Origin: Paenibacillus xylanexedens
Lineage (GTDB): Bacteria > Bacillota > Bacilli > Paenibacillales > Paenibacillaceae
DNA: 64,000 nucleotides
Assembly (NCBI RefSeq): GCF_007680605.1
Contig: NZ_VEIO01000004.1
Coordinates: forward strand, 1-64,000
Direction of reading: 5' to 3'
Shown piece after piece: positions 43,820-53,514 of the stretch. The translations under genes and the position numbers were made by a program. Numbering within the stretch: the stretch's first letter is position 1; the number at the start of each line of letters is the position of its first letter. The notes below the pieces were generated by a model. That model did not search any database. It was not told the DNA's origin and saw only the letters and a program-made list of their open reading frames with translations.

Positions 43820-45121
43820 TTATTTTTTAAGACTATCCCAGTTCTGCTGCAATGCATCAAGCAATGCTTTTTTATCCGATTTACCTGCAACATACGCCTG
43901 AATAGTGCTGCCGAACTCTTGTGGAACGCCCTCAGGGAAACGGTTGAAGTTCCAGCTTAATGTTTTGTTTTCCTGACTATATTTCATAATATCTGTTGCG
44001 AGGTCACCGAGCTCTTCCTCCGATGCCTGAATGGAACTGAAGGCTGGAATGAACTTGAACTCTTTAGTTAAATAGTTTTTACCAATGTCGGAGGTAACGA
44101 GCCATTCCAGAAATTCTTTTGCCTCCGCCTTCACTTGAGAGTTTTTATTCACAACCCAGTAGTTAGGCACGCCTACAAACAGCTTATCATTCGGTTCATT
44201 CGTAATCGGCATAGGCAGAATACCCAGATTCAGGTCCGGATTAATGCCGTCAATCTGTACTTGTGTCCAGTTCCCTTGTTGCATCATCGCCGCTTCGCCA
44301 CTAGCAAAAAGAGTTACCTGTGTGTTGTAGTCTGTGGTGAGCGGATTTTTGTTGCTGTATTTGAGCGTCAGATCAAGCAGGTTGATCCACTCCTCGAAGA
44401 CGGGGTTACCCGGAATTTTCTCCGTACCCTCGTTCAGACCTTGAATGAATTTTACCGGATCGGCCTGATTCGCAAATGCTACATTGACGTTATGATTGCC
44501 GAGCACCCACCACTCCTGATAACCGTTCGAGAAAGGTGTGATGCCTGCGTCCCGAAGTTTCTTTGCCGCTTGATCCAGTTGTTCCAATGTTGTTGGGATT
44601 TCAGTGATGCCTGCTTTGGTAAACAGATCTTTGTTATAGATAAAACCGTACCCCTCCAGCGCGAGTGGCTGTCCATAAAGCTTGCCATCCTTAGTCATCG
44701 GCTCTTTGGCGACTTCCAGTACGTCCTTAGCCCACGGTTCACTAGATAGGTCTTCGAGATATTCGAGCCAGGTATCCAATTCACGGTATCCACCTACGTT
44801 AAAAATGTCCGGTTGCTCACCTGCGGCAAACTTCGCTTTTAATGCGGCCCCGTAATCACTGCCACCGCCGACCGTCTGAATGTCCAGCTTAACGCCTGGG
44901 TGGGAAGACTCATACTCCGCTTTAAGACGGTTAAGCGCTTCGGCAATTTCAACTTTGTATTGGAAAATTTTAATCGTTTTGGCGCCAGCCGCCGCATCAC
45001 CACCACCCGTTTGAGCATCTGTATTTACAGGACTACCGCTTTTGTCCCCGTTTCCACAACCTGCAAGCATGACTGAAAAAGCAATGAGCATCAGCAATGT
45101 TAACTTTGTCATTCTTTTCAT
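43820..45121 (-). CDS. Carbohydrate ABC transporter, solute-binding lipoprotein
   Basis: A protein of 433 residues. Lipoprotein signal VMLAGCGNG (Cys ~22) and the type I (family 1) sugar-binding fold: FQYKVEIAEALNRLKAEYESSHPGVKLD, PLALEGYGFIYNKDLF and EAAMMQQGNWTQ. It delivers a sugar or oligosaccharide to the membrane permeases encoded upstream. GGGAGAG precedes the ATG. It is separated from them by ~726 bp of repeat-rich DNA, which is unusual. Confidence 0.92.
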   Translation of the reverse strand: MKRMTKLTLLMLIAFSVMLAGCGNGDKSGSPVNTDAQTGGGDAAAGAKTIKIFQYKVEIAEALNRLKAEYESSHPGVKLDIQTVGGGSDYGAALKAKFAAGEQPDIFNVGGYRELDTWLEYLEDLSSEPWAKDVLEVAKEPMTKDGKLYGQPLALEGYGFIYNKDLFTKAGITEIPTTLEQLDQAAKKLRDAGITPFSNGYQEWWVLGNHNVNVAFANQADPVKFIQGLNEGTEKIPGNPVFEEWINLLDLTLKYSNKNPLTTDYNTQVTLFASGEAAMMQQGNWTQVQIDGINPDLNLGILPMPITNEPNDKLFVGVPNYWVVNKNSQVKAEAKEFLEWLVTSDIGKNYLTKEFKFIPAFSSIQASEEELGDLATDIMKYSQENKTLSWNFNRFPEGVPQEFGSTIQAYVAGKSDKKALLDALQQNWDSLKK

Positions 45122-45198
45122 AGATACACTCTCCCTGTAAGTAGTTTACTTTTTCCCCTGCACCTCTTGCTTACAATAAACAAATTGAATTAAAGAGA

Positions 45199-45385
45199 TT
45201 ACACGTAGCACTCCGATGACAGAACAATCTTCCAATCGCTGTTATCCCCAAATTTTTTGATTCTTTTTGCTAAAGGGAAAAATCCGGTGATAAGCATGTG
45301 CTTCCGAAGCAGCTTTCTTTCAGAAAGCTTTTAGTCCACCGCTTCGCTTTTTCAGTTTTTTTCTGTCCTCTCCGTTTCTGTGTAA
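45199..45385. repeat. Fold-back repeat, copy 1
   Basis: A 187-bp element with imperfect ~25-bp inverted ends, TTACAC...GACAGAA and its complement TTCTGTC...GTGTAA. Inside are TCCGGTGATA and the hairpin AGCTTTCTTTCAGAAAGCTT. A second copy lies at 53532-53719. No coding capacity. Confidence 0.8.
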
Positions 45386-45847
45386 TTGAATAACCCCAAT
45401 TTATATAGATGAACTAACACCATTCTCACAAATGTGATTGTGTAGTTGATCACAGATTAATGGTCAAGCAAGCTCTTGTCTCTATGCCTTCGATACCGGT
45501 GGGGCCACTTATAATGCTTGGCCTTTTGAGTCCTTTTTTAATCTCGTCTTTACTCTGTCTTTCCCTGCTCTGCTCTGCTCTGGCGCATCTGCCCAAGCCC
45601 TGCGGGCAGATGCGCCTTTTGCCTACCTCCGTGCGAGGCAGGAGCGGAGGCATCATGATGCGCTGGAGGAGCGGAGCGTTCGCCTTTGAACCTCGGGGGC
45701 TTCCTTAGCAAACATACATTCAGGCCCCCGAGGAGCAACAGCGACCGAAAGCGCACATGATGACGGAGCGGCCAGCCCTCGAACCTCCCCCCACATGATG
45801 ACGGAGCGGCTTTCCCCGCACTCTCCCCGGAGCGACCTACCGCGCAC
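45386..45847. other. Noncoding hairpin- and repeat-rich segment
   Basis: Contains a 13-bp perfect hairpin GGCGCATCTGCCC/GGGCAGATGCGCC (45582-45616) followed by TTTT, a 10-bp hairpin CCTCGGGGGC/GCCCCCGAGG (45691-45733), and the 19-mer CACATGATGACGGAGCGGC at 45754 and again at 45792. Open frames on both strands here have no start signals or family features. Confidence 0.65.
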
Positions 45848-46684
45848 CTACCCCTTAACGGACCCGGCAGTAATCCCCTGAATGATATACTTCTGCATCA
45901 GCAGGAAGAAAATAATGATCGGCATGATCCCAAGTACCAGAGCAGGTAGCGCGAGATCCCACTGTTTCGTATATTGGCCAAACAGCGCAAAGGTTGCAAT
46001 CGGAATGGTGCGTAGATTGGAGCTTTGCAGGATCAAGGAAGGAAGCAGATAGTCATTCCAGATCCAGAGCGTATTCAGAATGATGACGGTTACATACATC
46101 GGTTTCATCAGCGGGAATACGATGCGGAAGAATACCCCATAGGCCGAACTACCGTCCACACGAGCCGCTTCCTCGATCTCTAGTGGCACCGATTTAACGA
46201 ATCCGTGAAACAGAAAGATGGACATCGGCGCTCCAAACCCGAGATAACAGATAATGAGTCCGCCAAGACTGTCGATCAGTCCCAAATTGCTGGTTACCGT
46301 AACCAGCGGGATCATGATAGACTGGAACGGAATAACCATTGCCGCAATAAACAGGCCGAATAAGATCCGGTTGAACCGTGTATTGCTGCGAACCATGCGG
46401 TACGCGGCCATGGAACTGATCAGCACGAGCAACAGATTGCTGACGATCGTTACGATCAGCGAGTTCATGAGCGCCGATGGAAAACTGATCTTCTCCCAAG
46501 CGTTGGCGTAGTTGCCCCACTGGAACGCTTCCGGCCAGGCAGCCGAATTGGTAAGCAGGTCACCGAATGTTTTGACCGAATTCACAAACAGGAAGTAAAA
46601 CGGAATCAGGAACAACAATCCGATCAGCAACATCACAATCTCGGTAATTACGGTACCGAAGCGATAATTTTTCGTTGTCTCCAT
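45848..46684 (-). CDS. Carbohydrate ABC transporter permease, MalG type
   Basis: A protein of 278 residues with six helices and the EAA-type loop EIEEAARVDGSSAYGVFFRIVFPLMKP. Overlaps the end of the upstream permease gene by 1 bp (ATG/TGA type), so translation is coupled. Pairs with the MalF-type permease to form the channel. Confidence 0.93.
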   Translation of the reverse strand: METTKNYRFGTVITEIVMLLIGLLFLIPFYFLFVNSVKTFGDLLTNSAAWPEAFQWGNYANAWEKISFPSALMNSLIVTIVSNLLLVLISSMAAYRMVRSNTRFNRILFGLFIAAMVIPFQSIMIPLVTVTSNLGLIDSLGGLIICYLGFGAPMSIFLFHGFVKSVPLEIEEAARVDGSSAYGVFFRIVFPLMKPMYVTVIILNTLWIWNDYLLPSLILQSSNLRTIPIATFALFGQYTKQWDLALPALVLGIMPIIIFFLLMQKYIIQGITAGSVKG

Positions 46685-47565
46685 CAGGCTTCAACCTCCT
46701 TGCTCTTCGTCAAACGAACCTGAACCATGGTGATGATGGCAACGATCACGAAAAATATAAATGCTTTAGCGGTTCCAATACCGTACCGGTTGTTCACGAA
46801 GGCCTCATTGTAGATATTGAGTGCGACCGACTCGGTTGAGCCAAACGGGCCGCCTTTTGTAAGTGACAAGTTGAGATCGAACATTTTGAACGACCAGGAG
46901 ATTGCCAGGAACAGACAGATGGTTACACCAGGCATAATGAGTGGTAAAATAATGCTCCGGAGCACCTGACCACGGCTGGCTCCATCAATCTCGGCAGCTT
47001 CCAGCAGATCAGGTGAGACATTCGTTAAGGATGAGATGTAGATGACCATCAGGTAACCTGCGGTCTGCCATACAAACACGATGACAATTCCCCAGAAGGC
47101 CGTCGGCTCATCTCCCAGCCACGGGAGGTTAAAGAAGGACCAGCCCGTCACGTCGCCTACTGCTGAAAACCCTTTCACAAATATGAATTGCCAGATAAAC
47201 CCGAGCAACAATCCACCGATGACGTTAGGCATAAAAAAGATCGTACGTAGCATATTTCTCGTCTTGAGCGGTTTGGTCAGGAAGTAGGCCAGGAAAAAAC
47301 CGATGACATTGGTGAGGATCACCCCTACAACGGTGAAGCGTACCGTGAACCAGAATGCATTCTGGAACTTGGGATCGTTTGCAAAAATATGCACGAAGTT
47401 ATCAAGCCCAACCCAGTTAATGCTGGCAGATACTCCGTTCCAATCCGTAAAGGAATACATCATGCCAAGCAGGAAAGGGACCACGATGATGAGAATAAAA
47501 AATACAACGGAGGGACCCACGAACACAAGCTGCTGCAACAGCTGTGAAGATTTGCGATGCTTCAT
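46684..47565 (-). CDS. Carbohydrate ABC transporter permease, MalF type
   Basis: A protein of 293 residues with six helices and the loop LLEAAEIDGASRGQVLRSIILPLIMPG. I chose the ATG at 47565 (AAGGGGAG upstream) over an in-frame start at 47646. First gene of the transporter operon, divergent from the YesM-type kinase gene. No ATPase gene is present; an MsmX-type shared ATPase encoded elsewhere is likely. Confidence 0.92.
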   Translation of the reverse strand: MKHRKSSQLLQQLVFVGPSVVFFILIIVVPFLLGMMYSFTDWNGVSASINWVGLDNFVHIFANDPKFQNAFWFTVRFTVVGVILTNVIGFFLAYFLTKPLKTRNMLRTIFFMPNVIGGLLLGFIWQFIFVKGFSAVGDVTGWSFFNLPWLGDEPTAFWGIVIVFVWQTAGYLMVIYISSLTNVSPDLLEAAEIDGASRGQVLRSIILPLIMPGVTICLFLAISWSFKMFDLNLSLTKGGPFGSTESVALNIYNEAFVNNRYGIGTAKAFIFFVIVAIITMVQVRLTKSKEVEA

Positions 47566-47708
47566 ATCGTTCTCCCCTTCTATAGATGGATGATATTGGT
47601 CTCTTTTTCTATTAAACTCCAAAATCGTGAAGGGAAACACCGACACTCGTGAACAGTTGGGTGTAAAATATTGTCCTCTCTTGACGAGTCACCAGAAGGG
47701 GTGTACTG

Positions 47709-49547
47709 ATGTCCAAATACTACAGTATCCGTACCAAGCTCATTGCCTTTATGTTAATTGCAACGACGATTCCGCTACTGGCATCGATCAGCATGACCTT
47801 TATTCAGACCAAAACAGCCCTGCGAGAACAGGCACTGGAAGAGAATAAACGTCTTATTTATCAGGCTTCAACCAATCTCAACAATTACGTGGATAACGTA
47901 GCACGGGCATCGCTCGCCATATACAATGATCCCACTTTCCTGCGGAATCTGGCTAAATTGCCGGGGGATTATCGGGCTGTTGCCGAGGTGTATACAACGC
48001 TGCAAACGATCAGAGCCGCTGTACCGGATGTATTCCAGCTCTATCTGCATTCTTTTGTATCCAACCAATCCACCTTGATTACGAGCCCTTTCCCGAAGCG
48101 GGAGGAACGCAAGCAAGCCTATTCCGATTCGCTACATGGTAAAACGGGGGACGGAGGATCGGATATCTGGGTAGAATCTGCACATATGAGTCACACCTAC
48201 GGTTTCAAGGCAGCTTCTCCTGACGATTCGCCAAGAACCGTGATTACCTTGCACCGGATCATTCGGGATATCCCATCCCCTGAGCGGCTGGGCGTTCTAG
48301 CGATTGACCTCAACATGAACAGTATTGTTGCGATCTGTAGCAGACTGTATGATCCTGCCAGAGAGCAGATCTATGTGATTGATGGGCAGAACCGGATTGT
48401 TTATCAAGGACGTACCGAGGTACAAGCGGCCAATGAGGCTGGTCATCTGCAACAAGTGGCAGGAAGCACGATTGAAGATGGAAGAAACCTCGCCGGTTCG
48501 GCACGGAATGCCGCTGGACATTTTGAACAAGATCAGTCCATGTATATATATCAGCAACTTGGAAGCAACTACGCGGACTGGACCATAGTGAAGCAAATTC
48601 CGAATGAAACGTTATATGCAAGAGCCACCGAGTTAACCTGGAACAATGCGATGATTGCTATTGCAGCGTTGATCCTTGTGATCGTGGCAACTTTATTCAT
48701 TTCCATACGTATTACAGGTCCGCTCAAGCAGCTCATGCGATACATGAATCAGATTCAGGCAGGACGCCTGCATGTGGATATCCGTCTGTCGAGCAGGGAC
48801 GAATTCGGGGTACTCGCGAGGCATTTTCGGGATATGATGGATACTGTAAATAATTTGATCTTGCGAGAGTACCAGCTTGAACTTGCGAACAAGACGAATC
48901 AGCTCAAAGCATTGCAAGCACAGATTAACCCGCATTTTCTATATAACACGTTACAATCCATTGGAACTCTGGCGTTACAACAACAAGGAAAACGAGCGTA
49001 TACCTTACTTTCTTCCCTGTCCAAAATGCTGCGATACAGCATGCGGGATCAGACCTGCGTAACCCTCCGCGAGGAAGCAGAGCATGCTCGGCTGTATCTG
49101 GAGCTACAGCAGGAACGTTTCGGTGAACGTCTGGAGGTACACATGGATTTTGCAGAAGATACATTATCTATTCAGATGCCTCGCATGACATTGCAGCCAT
49201 TGATTGAGAATTATTTCAAACACGGAGCCGATGTACAGCCAGGAAAAGGATATATCTCCGTCACGAGTCGCCGGGTTGACGAGCACTGGATAAAGATTGA
49301 ATTGATCAACAACGGTCCAGTTATTCCTGAGGATAAACTGATTGAAATACGCGAATGGCTACAACCCCAAGAGACAGAATCTACAATGTCCTCCCAGGAT
49401 TCTGCCATGTCCGAATCCATCGGCCTTCGCAATGTGGTACGCAGACTCGCACTTAACGCCCATCCCGGCATGCCTGCCAGGATCGAAATTGATAATTTGG
49501 AAGCAGGCGGTGTATTACTTCAAGTCAAACTATACGCGGGAGAGTGA
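47709..49547 (+). CDS. YesM-type sensor histidine kinase
   Basis: A protein of 612 residues. Helix 1 at ~12-33, an extracytoplasmic sensor region to ~305, helix 2 at ~310-335, HAMP (~336-390), His kinase domain with the phosphorylated His in INPHFLYNTLQSI (~405-417) and an HATPase C-terminal part with an N-box near PLIENYFKHG. With the next gene it forms a two-component system that probably senses a sugar and induces the divergent ABC genes. AAGGGG precedes the ATG. Confidence 0.93.
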   Translation: MSKYYSIRTKLIAFMLIATTIPLLASISMTFIQTKTALREQALEENKRLIYQASTNLNNYVDNVARASLAIYNDPTFLRNLAKLPGDYRAVAEVYTTLQTIRAAVPDVFQLYLHSFVSNQSTLITSPFPKREERKQAYSDSLHGKTGDGGSDIWVESAHMSHTYGFKAASPDDSPRTVITLHRIIRDIPSPERLGVLAIDLNMNSIVAICSRLYDPAREQIYVIDGQNRIVYQGRTEVQAANEAGHLQQVAGSTIEDGRNLAGSARNAAGHFEQDQSMYIYQQLGSNYADWTIVKQIPNETLYARATELTWNNAMIAIAALILVIVATLFISIRITGPLKQLMRYMNQIQAGRLHVDIRLSSRDEFGVLARHFRDMMDTVNNLILREYQLELANKTNQLKALQAQINPHFLYNTLQSIGTLALQQQGKRAYTLLSSLSKMLRYSMRDQTCVTLREEAEHARLYLELQQERFGERLEVHMDFAEDTLSIQMPRMTLQPLIENYFKHGADVQPGKGYISVTSRRVDEHWIKIELINNGPVIPEDKLIEIREWLQPQETESTMSSQDSAMSESIGLRNVVRRLALNAHPGMPARIEIDNLEAGGVLLQVKLYAGE

Positions 49548-49552
49548 ACAAC

Positions 49553-51181
49553 ATGAAAGCACTGCTTGTTGATGATGAACAGCATGTCCGCCATGCGATC
49601 CAGCTCCTTGGTCATTGGGATGACCTGGGGATTGACATATTGCTCGAAGCAGCAGACGGAAATGAAGCGATCGAGGCAATTACAGCGCATCAACCTGAGA
49701 TCATACTGAGCGATATGCGCATGCCCGGCAAGGATGGAATGGCATTGCTTGAATGGATTTCCGCTCACACCCCTCATAGTAAAGTGATTGTTATTAGTGG
49801 ATATGACGATTTTGAACTGGTAAGGCACGCAATAAGACATGGCGGCATGGACTACCTGCTGAAACCGGTCGAAGCAGACGAACTGAATGCCTCCTTGATG
49901 AAGGCAGTGAAATCTTGGGAAGAGGAGCATACCTTACGTACAGAGTCCACCAAACAATCCATCGTGGTGAATCGCATGCGCCCGCATTATCAGGATCGCC
50001 TGCTCACCGAGCTGGCCATTGGCAGAGGTAACACTTCCGCACATATTCAGCGATTGCAGGAAGAATTGAATCTACCATGTCTCATTCCGATGTGCTGTGT
50101 CGCCGTGACCAGTCTGTCTCATCTGGATGCGGATTGTTTGGCTAAATATCGCAGTCAGCCTGATCTGCTCGTATTCTCCGTGCTTAACATCTGCGCGGAG
50201 ATGATGCGGACACCAGCGGAAGGGGTCACATTTCGTCAGCTCAACCAGCCCGATGAGATTGTACTGTTACACTGGGGGTCACCGTCCTCACTGACACACA
50301 TCTTGGACAGCATTAACGATGGATTGGAGCAGACCATTCAGCGCAGGCTTCATTTTGGGATTTCTACTTGTGAAAACTACCCTGCCGGCATTTCGGGGGC
50401 CTACCTGGACGCCAGCTCCAAATTGTGGAGACGCAATACCATTGGTACGCAGCAGCGTATCCACTCCACCCTTGAATCTCCGAGCAGGAATAAGGGCCAA
50501 CGTTTGACTGCTTTTGAAGAGCCTATGCGTATAGCAGCCTTGAGCTGTCATGCTGCCAGTGTATCCGATACCGTCACAGAGTGGCTTGAGCCGTTTACCA
50601 AGCTGGAGGTGATTAGTGCAGAGCAGCTGCAACAATGGATGCAAGAGCTGGAATGGATGCTCAGCCGTTGGCTGGATGATGCCGAAGGTCAATTCTCCCC
50701 GGAGGAAGAAAGTGCCGAGGATCAGTTTCCTCCTTTTGCCGAATTGCCTTTCGACCCTGAAGGTCTGCTTTCATTCCCGCTTCTTCGTTCCCTGCTGGAG
50801 CAACGATTGCTTGCCGCCGGAAAAGCACTCACAGCTCAGCATCACGCCGATCCTGATCCCATGCGTGAAATCGCTCGCTACATGGAAGCTCATTATCAGG
50901 AGGACTTGTCATTGCAACAGATTGCCGCACGCTTTTATCTGAGTAGGGAGTACATTTCTCGGAAATTCAAACAGCAGTTCGGGTTGAACTGGTCAGAATA
51001 TCTCGGCAAGCTGCGGATCAACAATGCCAAGTACCTGCTACAAAATCCCTCCCTGCGAGTGGCCAAAGTCTCGGAAATGGTCGGTTTTCAGGATGAAAAA
51101 TATTTCAGCAAAGTGTTTAAAAAAATAGAGGGCATCACTCCCGCAGAATATCGCAAAACCATACCACGAACCGGTGGTTAA
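49553..51181 (+). CDS. YesN-type response regulator, AraC family
   Basis: A protein of 542 residues. Receiver 1-120 with the phosphorylated Asp in EIILSDMRMPGKDG and the conserved KPVE end; a long middle region; two C-terminal AraC helix-turn-helix units (~435-535: LSLQQIAARFYLSREYISRKFKQQFG and VAKVSEMVGFQDEKYFSKVFKKIEGITPAEYR). I chose the ATG at 49553 (GGGAGAG upstream) over a GTG at 49544 that overlaps the kinase stop. It is expected to activate the divergent ABC operon. Confidence 0.93.
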   Translation: MKALLVDDEQHVRHAIQLLGHWDDLGIDILLEAADGNEAIEAITAHQPEIILSDMRMPGKDGMALLEWISAHTPHSKVIVISGYDDFELVRHAIRHGGMDYLLKPVEADELNASLMKAVKSWEEEHTLRTESTKQSIVVNRMRPHYQDRLLTELAIGRGNTSAHIQRLQEELNLPCLIPMCCVAVTSLSHLDADCLAKYRSQPDLLVFSVLNICAEMMRTPAEGVTFRQLNQPDEIVLLHWGSPSSLTHILDSINDGLEQTIQRRLHFGISTCENYPAGISGAYLDASSKLWRRNTIGTQQRIHSTLESPSRNKGQRLTAFEEPMRIAALSCHAASVSDTVTEWLEPFTKLEVISAEQLQQWMQELEWMLSRWLDDAEGQFSPEEESAEDQFPPFAELPFDPEGLLSFPLLRSLLEQRLLAAGKALTAQHHADPDPMREIARYMEAHYQEDLSLQQIAARFYLSREYISRKFKQQFGLNWSEYLGKLRINNAKYLLQNPSLRVAKVSEMVGFQDEKYFSKVFKKIEGITPAEYRKTIPRTGG

Positions 51182-51199
51182 CACCCCTGTTTCGATTTA

Positions 51200-51240
51200 A
51201 AAAAAGGACTTCTCGACAACATCTGTCGGAAGTCCTCTTC
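51200..51240. terminator. Hairpin after the response regulator gene
   Basis: GGACTTC...GAAGTCC with CGACA/TGTCG inside (51206-51235). Its stronger T tract is on the minus strand, so it may serve the gene at 51274-51444 as well. Confidence 0.75.
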
Positions 51241-51273
51241 ATACCTTACGTTCACAACAACGCAAGTTTATCG

Positions 51274-51444
51274 TCAGGATGGCTTACTCGCCCTCTTTTT
51301 TCTAAAGTAATATAACATTCGAAAAACCGCTCCTATTACAAAAACGGTCATAAACACATAAGGGAAGTTATCCCCTGTTTTTTGAGCCATGATAGGGAAA
51401 TAGATAATACTGAACAGCAATATGGCAATATCCAGATAGAACAT
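51274..51444 (-). CDS. Small predicted membrane protein (56 residues)
   Basis: Reads MFYLDIAILLFSIIYFPIMA, then a polar link and VFMTVFVIGAVFRMLYYFRKKR, ending in a basic tail: two membrane helices. The ATG at 51444 has only a weak ribosome binding site. The frame is open upstream through codons ATA-ACG-ATC that follow an AAAAAGGGG, so the true start may lie there with a non-ATG codon. No family recognised, but the two-helix pattern with a basic end is unlikely by chance. Confidence 0.5.
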   Translation of the reverse strand: MFYLDIAILLFSIIYFPIMAQKTGDNFPYVFMTVFVIGAVFRMLYYFRKKRASKPS

Positions 51445-51547
51445 TACTTTCCAATACGATTTGATCGTTATACCCCTTTTTATTTACCAAATATGGTTCT
51501 ATTAAAATGATTATATCATATTAATCCATATTGGACGGGAGAAATGG

Positions 51548-52513
51548 TTAGGGATCTCTCATAATCACACCAGGCACAAGTCGGATAAAGATCAGCTCTC
51601 CTGCAAGCTCCACCATCGTCTGCGTGACAATCACCGCTGCAGCAATCGTTGCCCACTCTGGCGGGAGTGAAAATGCCAAAGGTAGAACAACCAGCGAATT
51701 ACGGGTGGATGCACTAAAAATCAGCGCTCTTCCAGCACCTGTATCGAGCTGGAAAAGTCTCGCAATCAATCTTGATATCCAGGGCATAATGATGAGGAAC
51801 ACAACGTAGATCGGAATGACACTCACAATACTGTCCAGATCATTGTAGACCTTGCCAATCTGGGAAGCTACCACTACGACCAGGGCGATTGCCATCATTG
51901 GAACCGGGAGCCATGCCGTCGCATGAAGAAAGCGCTGCGCCCTTACACCTTTTTTGCACAATACTTGTGTCATTACCGCGAGCAACAGCGGAACAGCAAT
52001 AAGTAACAAGAAAGCCTCGACAAACGGTCCTGCCTTCATTACTGCGGCTACATCACTGCCCATGAACATCCACAGATACACGGGAAGTAATAGCATTTGA
52101 ACTACAAACAGTAGCGGAGTTGCTGCCAGCATCAGCTTCTCGTTCCCCCGTCCCAGCTGTGTAAACACGATGACATAATCGATACAAGGGGTTAACAAGA
52201 CTAGATAGACTCCCATCAACACACCAGGCGATTGCGGAAAAACAAGCGTAAGTAGCCACACTACAACAGGAATAGCGATAAAATTCCCGATGAGTAACGC
52301 AGCCATAAAACGTAGATTGGACCAGGAGGCCCGAAGCTCTGTAAACGGAATCTGCAAGAACATGCTATAGAGTAGCACAGCAAGTATTGGAGACACCGCA
52401 ACATGCAGTACACTGCCCCATGCCGGAGCGGCTAGCCCAATCCATGCGCCTGCTAATAGAGCCATCACGTAGAACCAGGTCTGTTGCCTCTCCATTGTTT
52501 CTCTTGCTAACAT
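51548..52513 (-). CDS. Bile acid:sodium symporter/ACR3-like transporter
   Basis: A protein of 321 residues with ten hydrophobic segments. The unit LTPCIDYVIVFTQLGRG contains the Cys that is typical of ACR3 arsenite exporters, and SASTRNSLVVLPLAFSLP fits the BASS superfamily. No arsR or arsenate reductase gene is next to it, so arsenite export is only a possibility. GGGGGAGAG lies before the ATG at 52513; the longer frame to 52654 lacks a start signal. Confidence 0.82.
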   Translation of the reverse strand: MLARETMERQQTWFYVMALLAGAWIGLAAPAWGSVLHVAVSPILAVLLYSMFLQIPFTELRASWSNLRFMAALLIGNFIAIPVVVWLLTLVFPQSPGVLMGVYLVLLTPCIDYVIVFTQLGRGNEKLMLAATPLLFVVQMLLLPVYLWMFMGSDVAAVMKAGPFVEAFLLLIAVPLLLAVMTQVLCKKGVRAQRFLHATAWLPVPMMAIALVVVVASQIGKVYNDLDSIVSVIPIYVVFLIIMPWISRLIARLFQLDTGAGRALIFSASTRNSLVVLPLAFSLPPEWATIAAAVIVTQTMVELAGELIFIRLVPGVIMRDP

Positions 52514-52741
52514 CGCTCTCCCCCTATTGCCTGAACACACTCCTATGGACATATTCTCGCCTGAAGTTGCGTACATTGGGACAGAGTATACTCCGTTCCA
52601 ATAAGCTAACCAAGCGAGGTCTCCGGAAGGTGAACGTTCTCCGATTTTGAGCACGGGTTATTAGAATACGTCTTTAGTGGGTATATTTATTGTAGACTGA
52701 CCCACGGTTCATTACATTTGTTAAACCAAGGAGGAAACGTC

Positions 52742-53500
52742 ATGTCCCGTAACAATCCGTATAAGTGGCTAAACGCCCTCGGTTTTATTGCTGTTGTTAT
52801 TGTAAATTATCTCTCCAATGCACTGCCCATTGGCGGCAAGACCAACAAGGAAGTTTCGGATATGTACCCTGTACTGCTGACACCTTCGGGTTATGCCTTT
52901 GCGATATGGGGTCTGATCTACCTGCTTCTCGCAGGTTTTATCATCTACCAGTTCACTCCTGCCTCCTGGAAAAATAATTCGATTACCCGCCTAGGATACT
53001 GGTTTCTCGCCAGCTGCGCCTTTAATGTCGCCTGGATTTTCGCTTTTCAAAATCTCAAGACCGGACTCGCGCTGCTGATCATCGTATTGTTGCTGCTTAC
53101 TCTGATTATGCTGTACGTCAAAACACGTGCGATCACCATGCCAACCACGGCTGAAATCTGGCTAGTCAAACTGCCATTCAGCATCTATCTCGGATGGGTT
53201 AGCGTAGCAACCATCGTTAACACAGCCGTGTATTTGTACAAAATCGGATGGGATGGATTCGGCATCAGTGAAACGGCATGGACGATCACTATGCTGATCG
53301 TTGGTATGGTTCTGGCCGTGCTTGTCAGCTTCCGTTACCGTGACAGTGTGTACCCTCTCGTATTTACTTGGGCATACATTGCTATCGCCCTTAAACAAAA
53401 GGATATCATTTCTGTCTACTATACGGGGATTATCATTGCCATCATTCTGGCGATCTACGCCGTGTGGCTGTTCCTTGCGCGCAATCAAGACCGTGATTGA
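52742..53500 (+). CDS. TspO/MBR-family membrane protein
   Basis: A protein of 252 residues, longer than the ~160 residues of classical TspO, with about seven helices. Family features include PSGYAFAIWGLIYLLLAGFIIYQ and FNVAWIFAFQ. Members bind tetrapyrroles and affect stress responses. AAGGAGG precedes the ATG at 52742. Confidence 0.85.
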   Translation: MSRNNPYKWLNALGFIAVVIVNYLSNALPIGGKTNKEVSDMYPVLLTPSGYAFAIWGLIYLLLAGFIIYQFTPASWKNNSITRLGYWFLASCAFNVAWIFAFQNLKTGLALLIIVLLLLTLIMLYVKTRAITMPTTAEIWLVKLPFSIYLGWVSVATIVNTAVYLYKIGWDGFGISETAWTITMLIVGMVLAVLVSFRYRDSVYPLVFTWAYIAIALKQKDIISVYYTGIIIAIILAIYAVWLFLARNQDRD

Positions 53501-53514
53501 GTGCCCTTTTCTAT

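Noticed and set aside
45450..45847. Several open frames in the repeat-rich gap
   Set aside because: Made of hairpins and repeats; no ribosome binding site and no family features.
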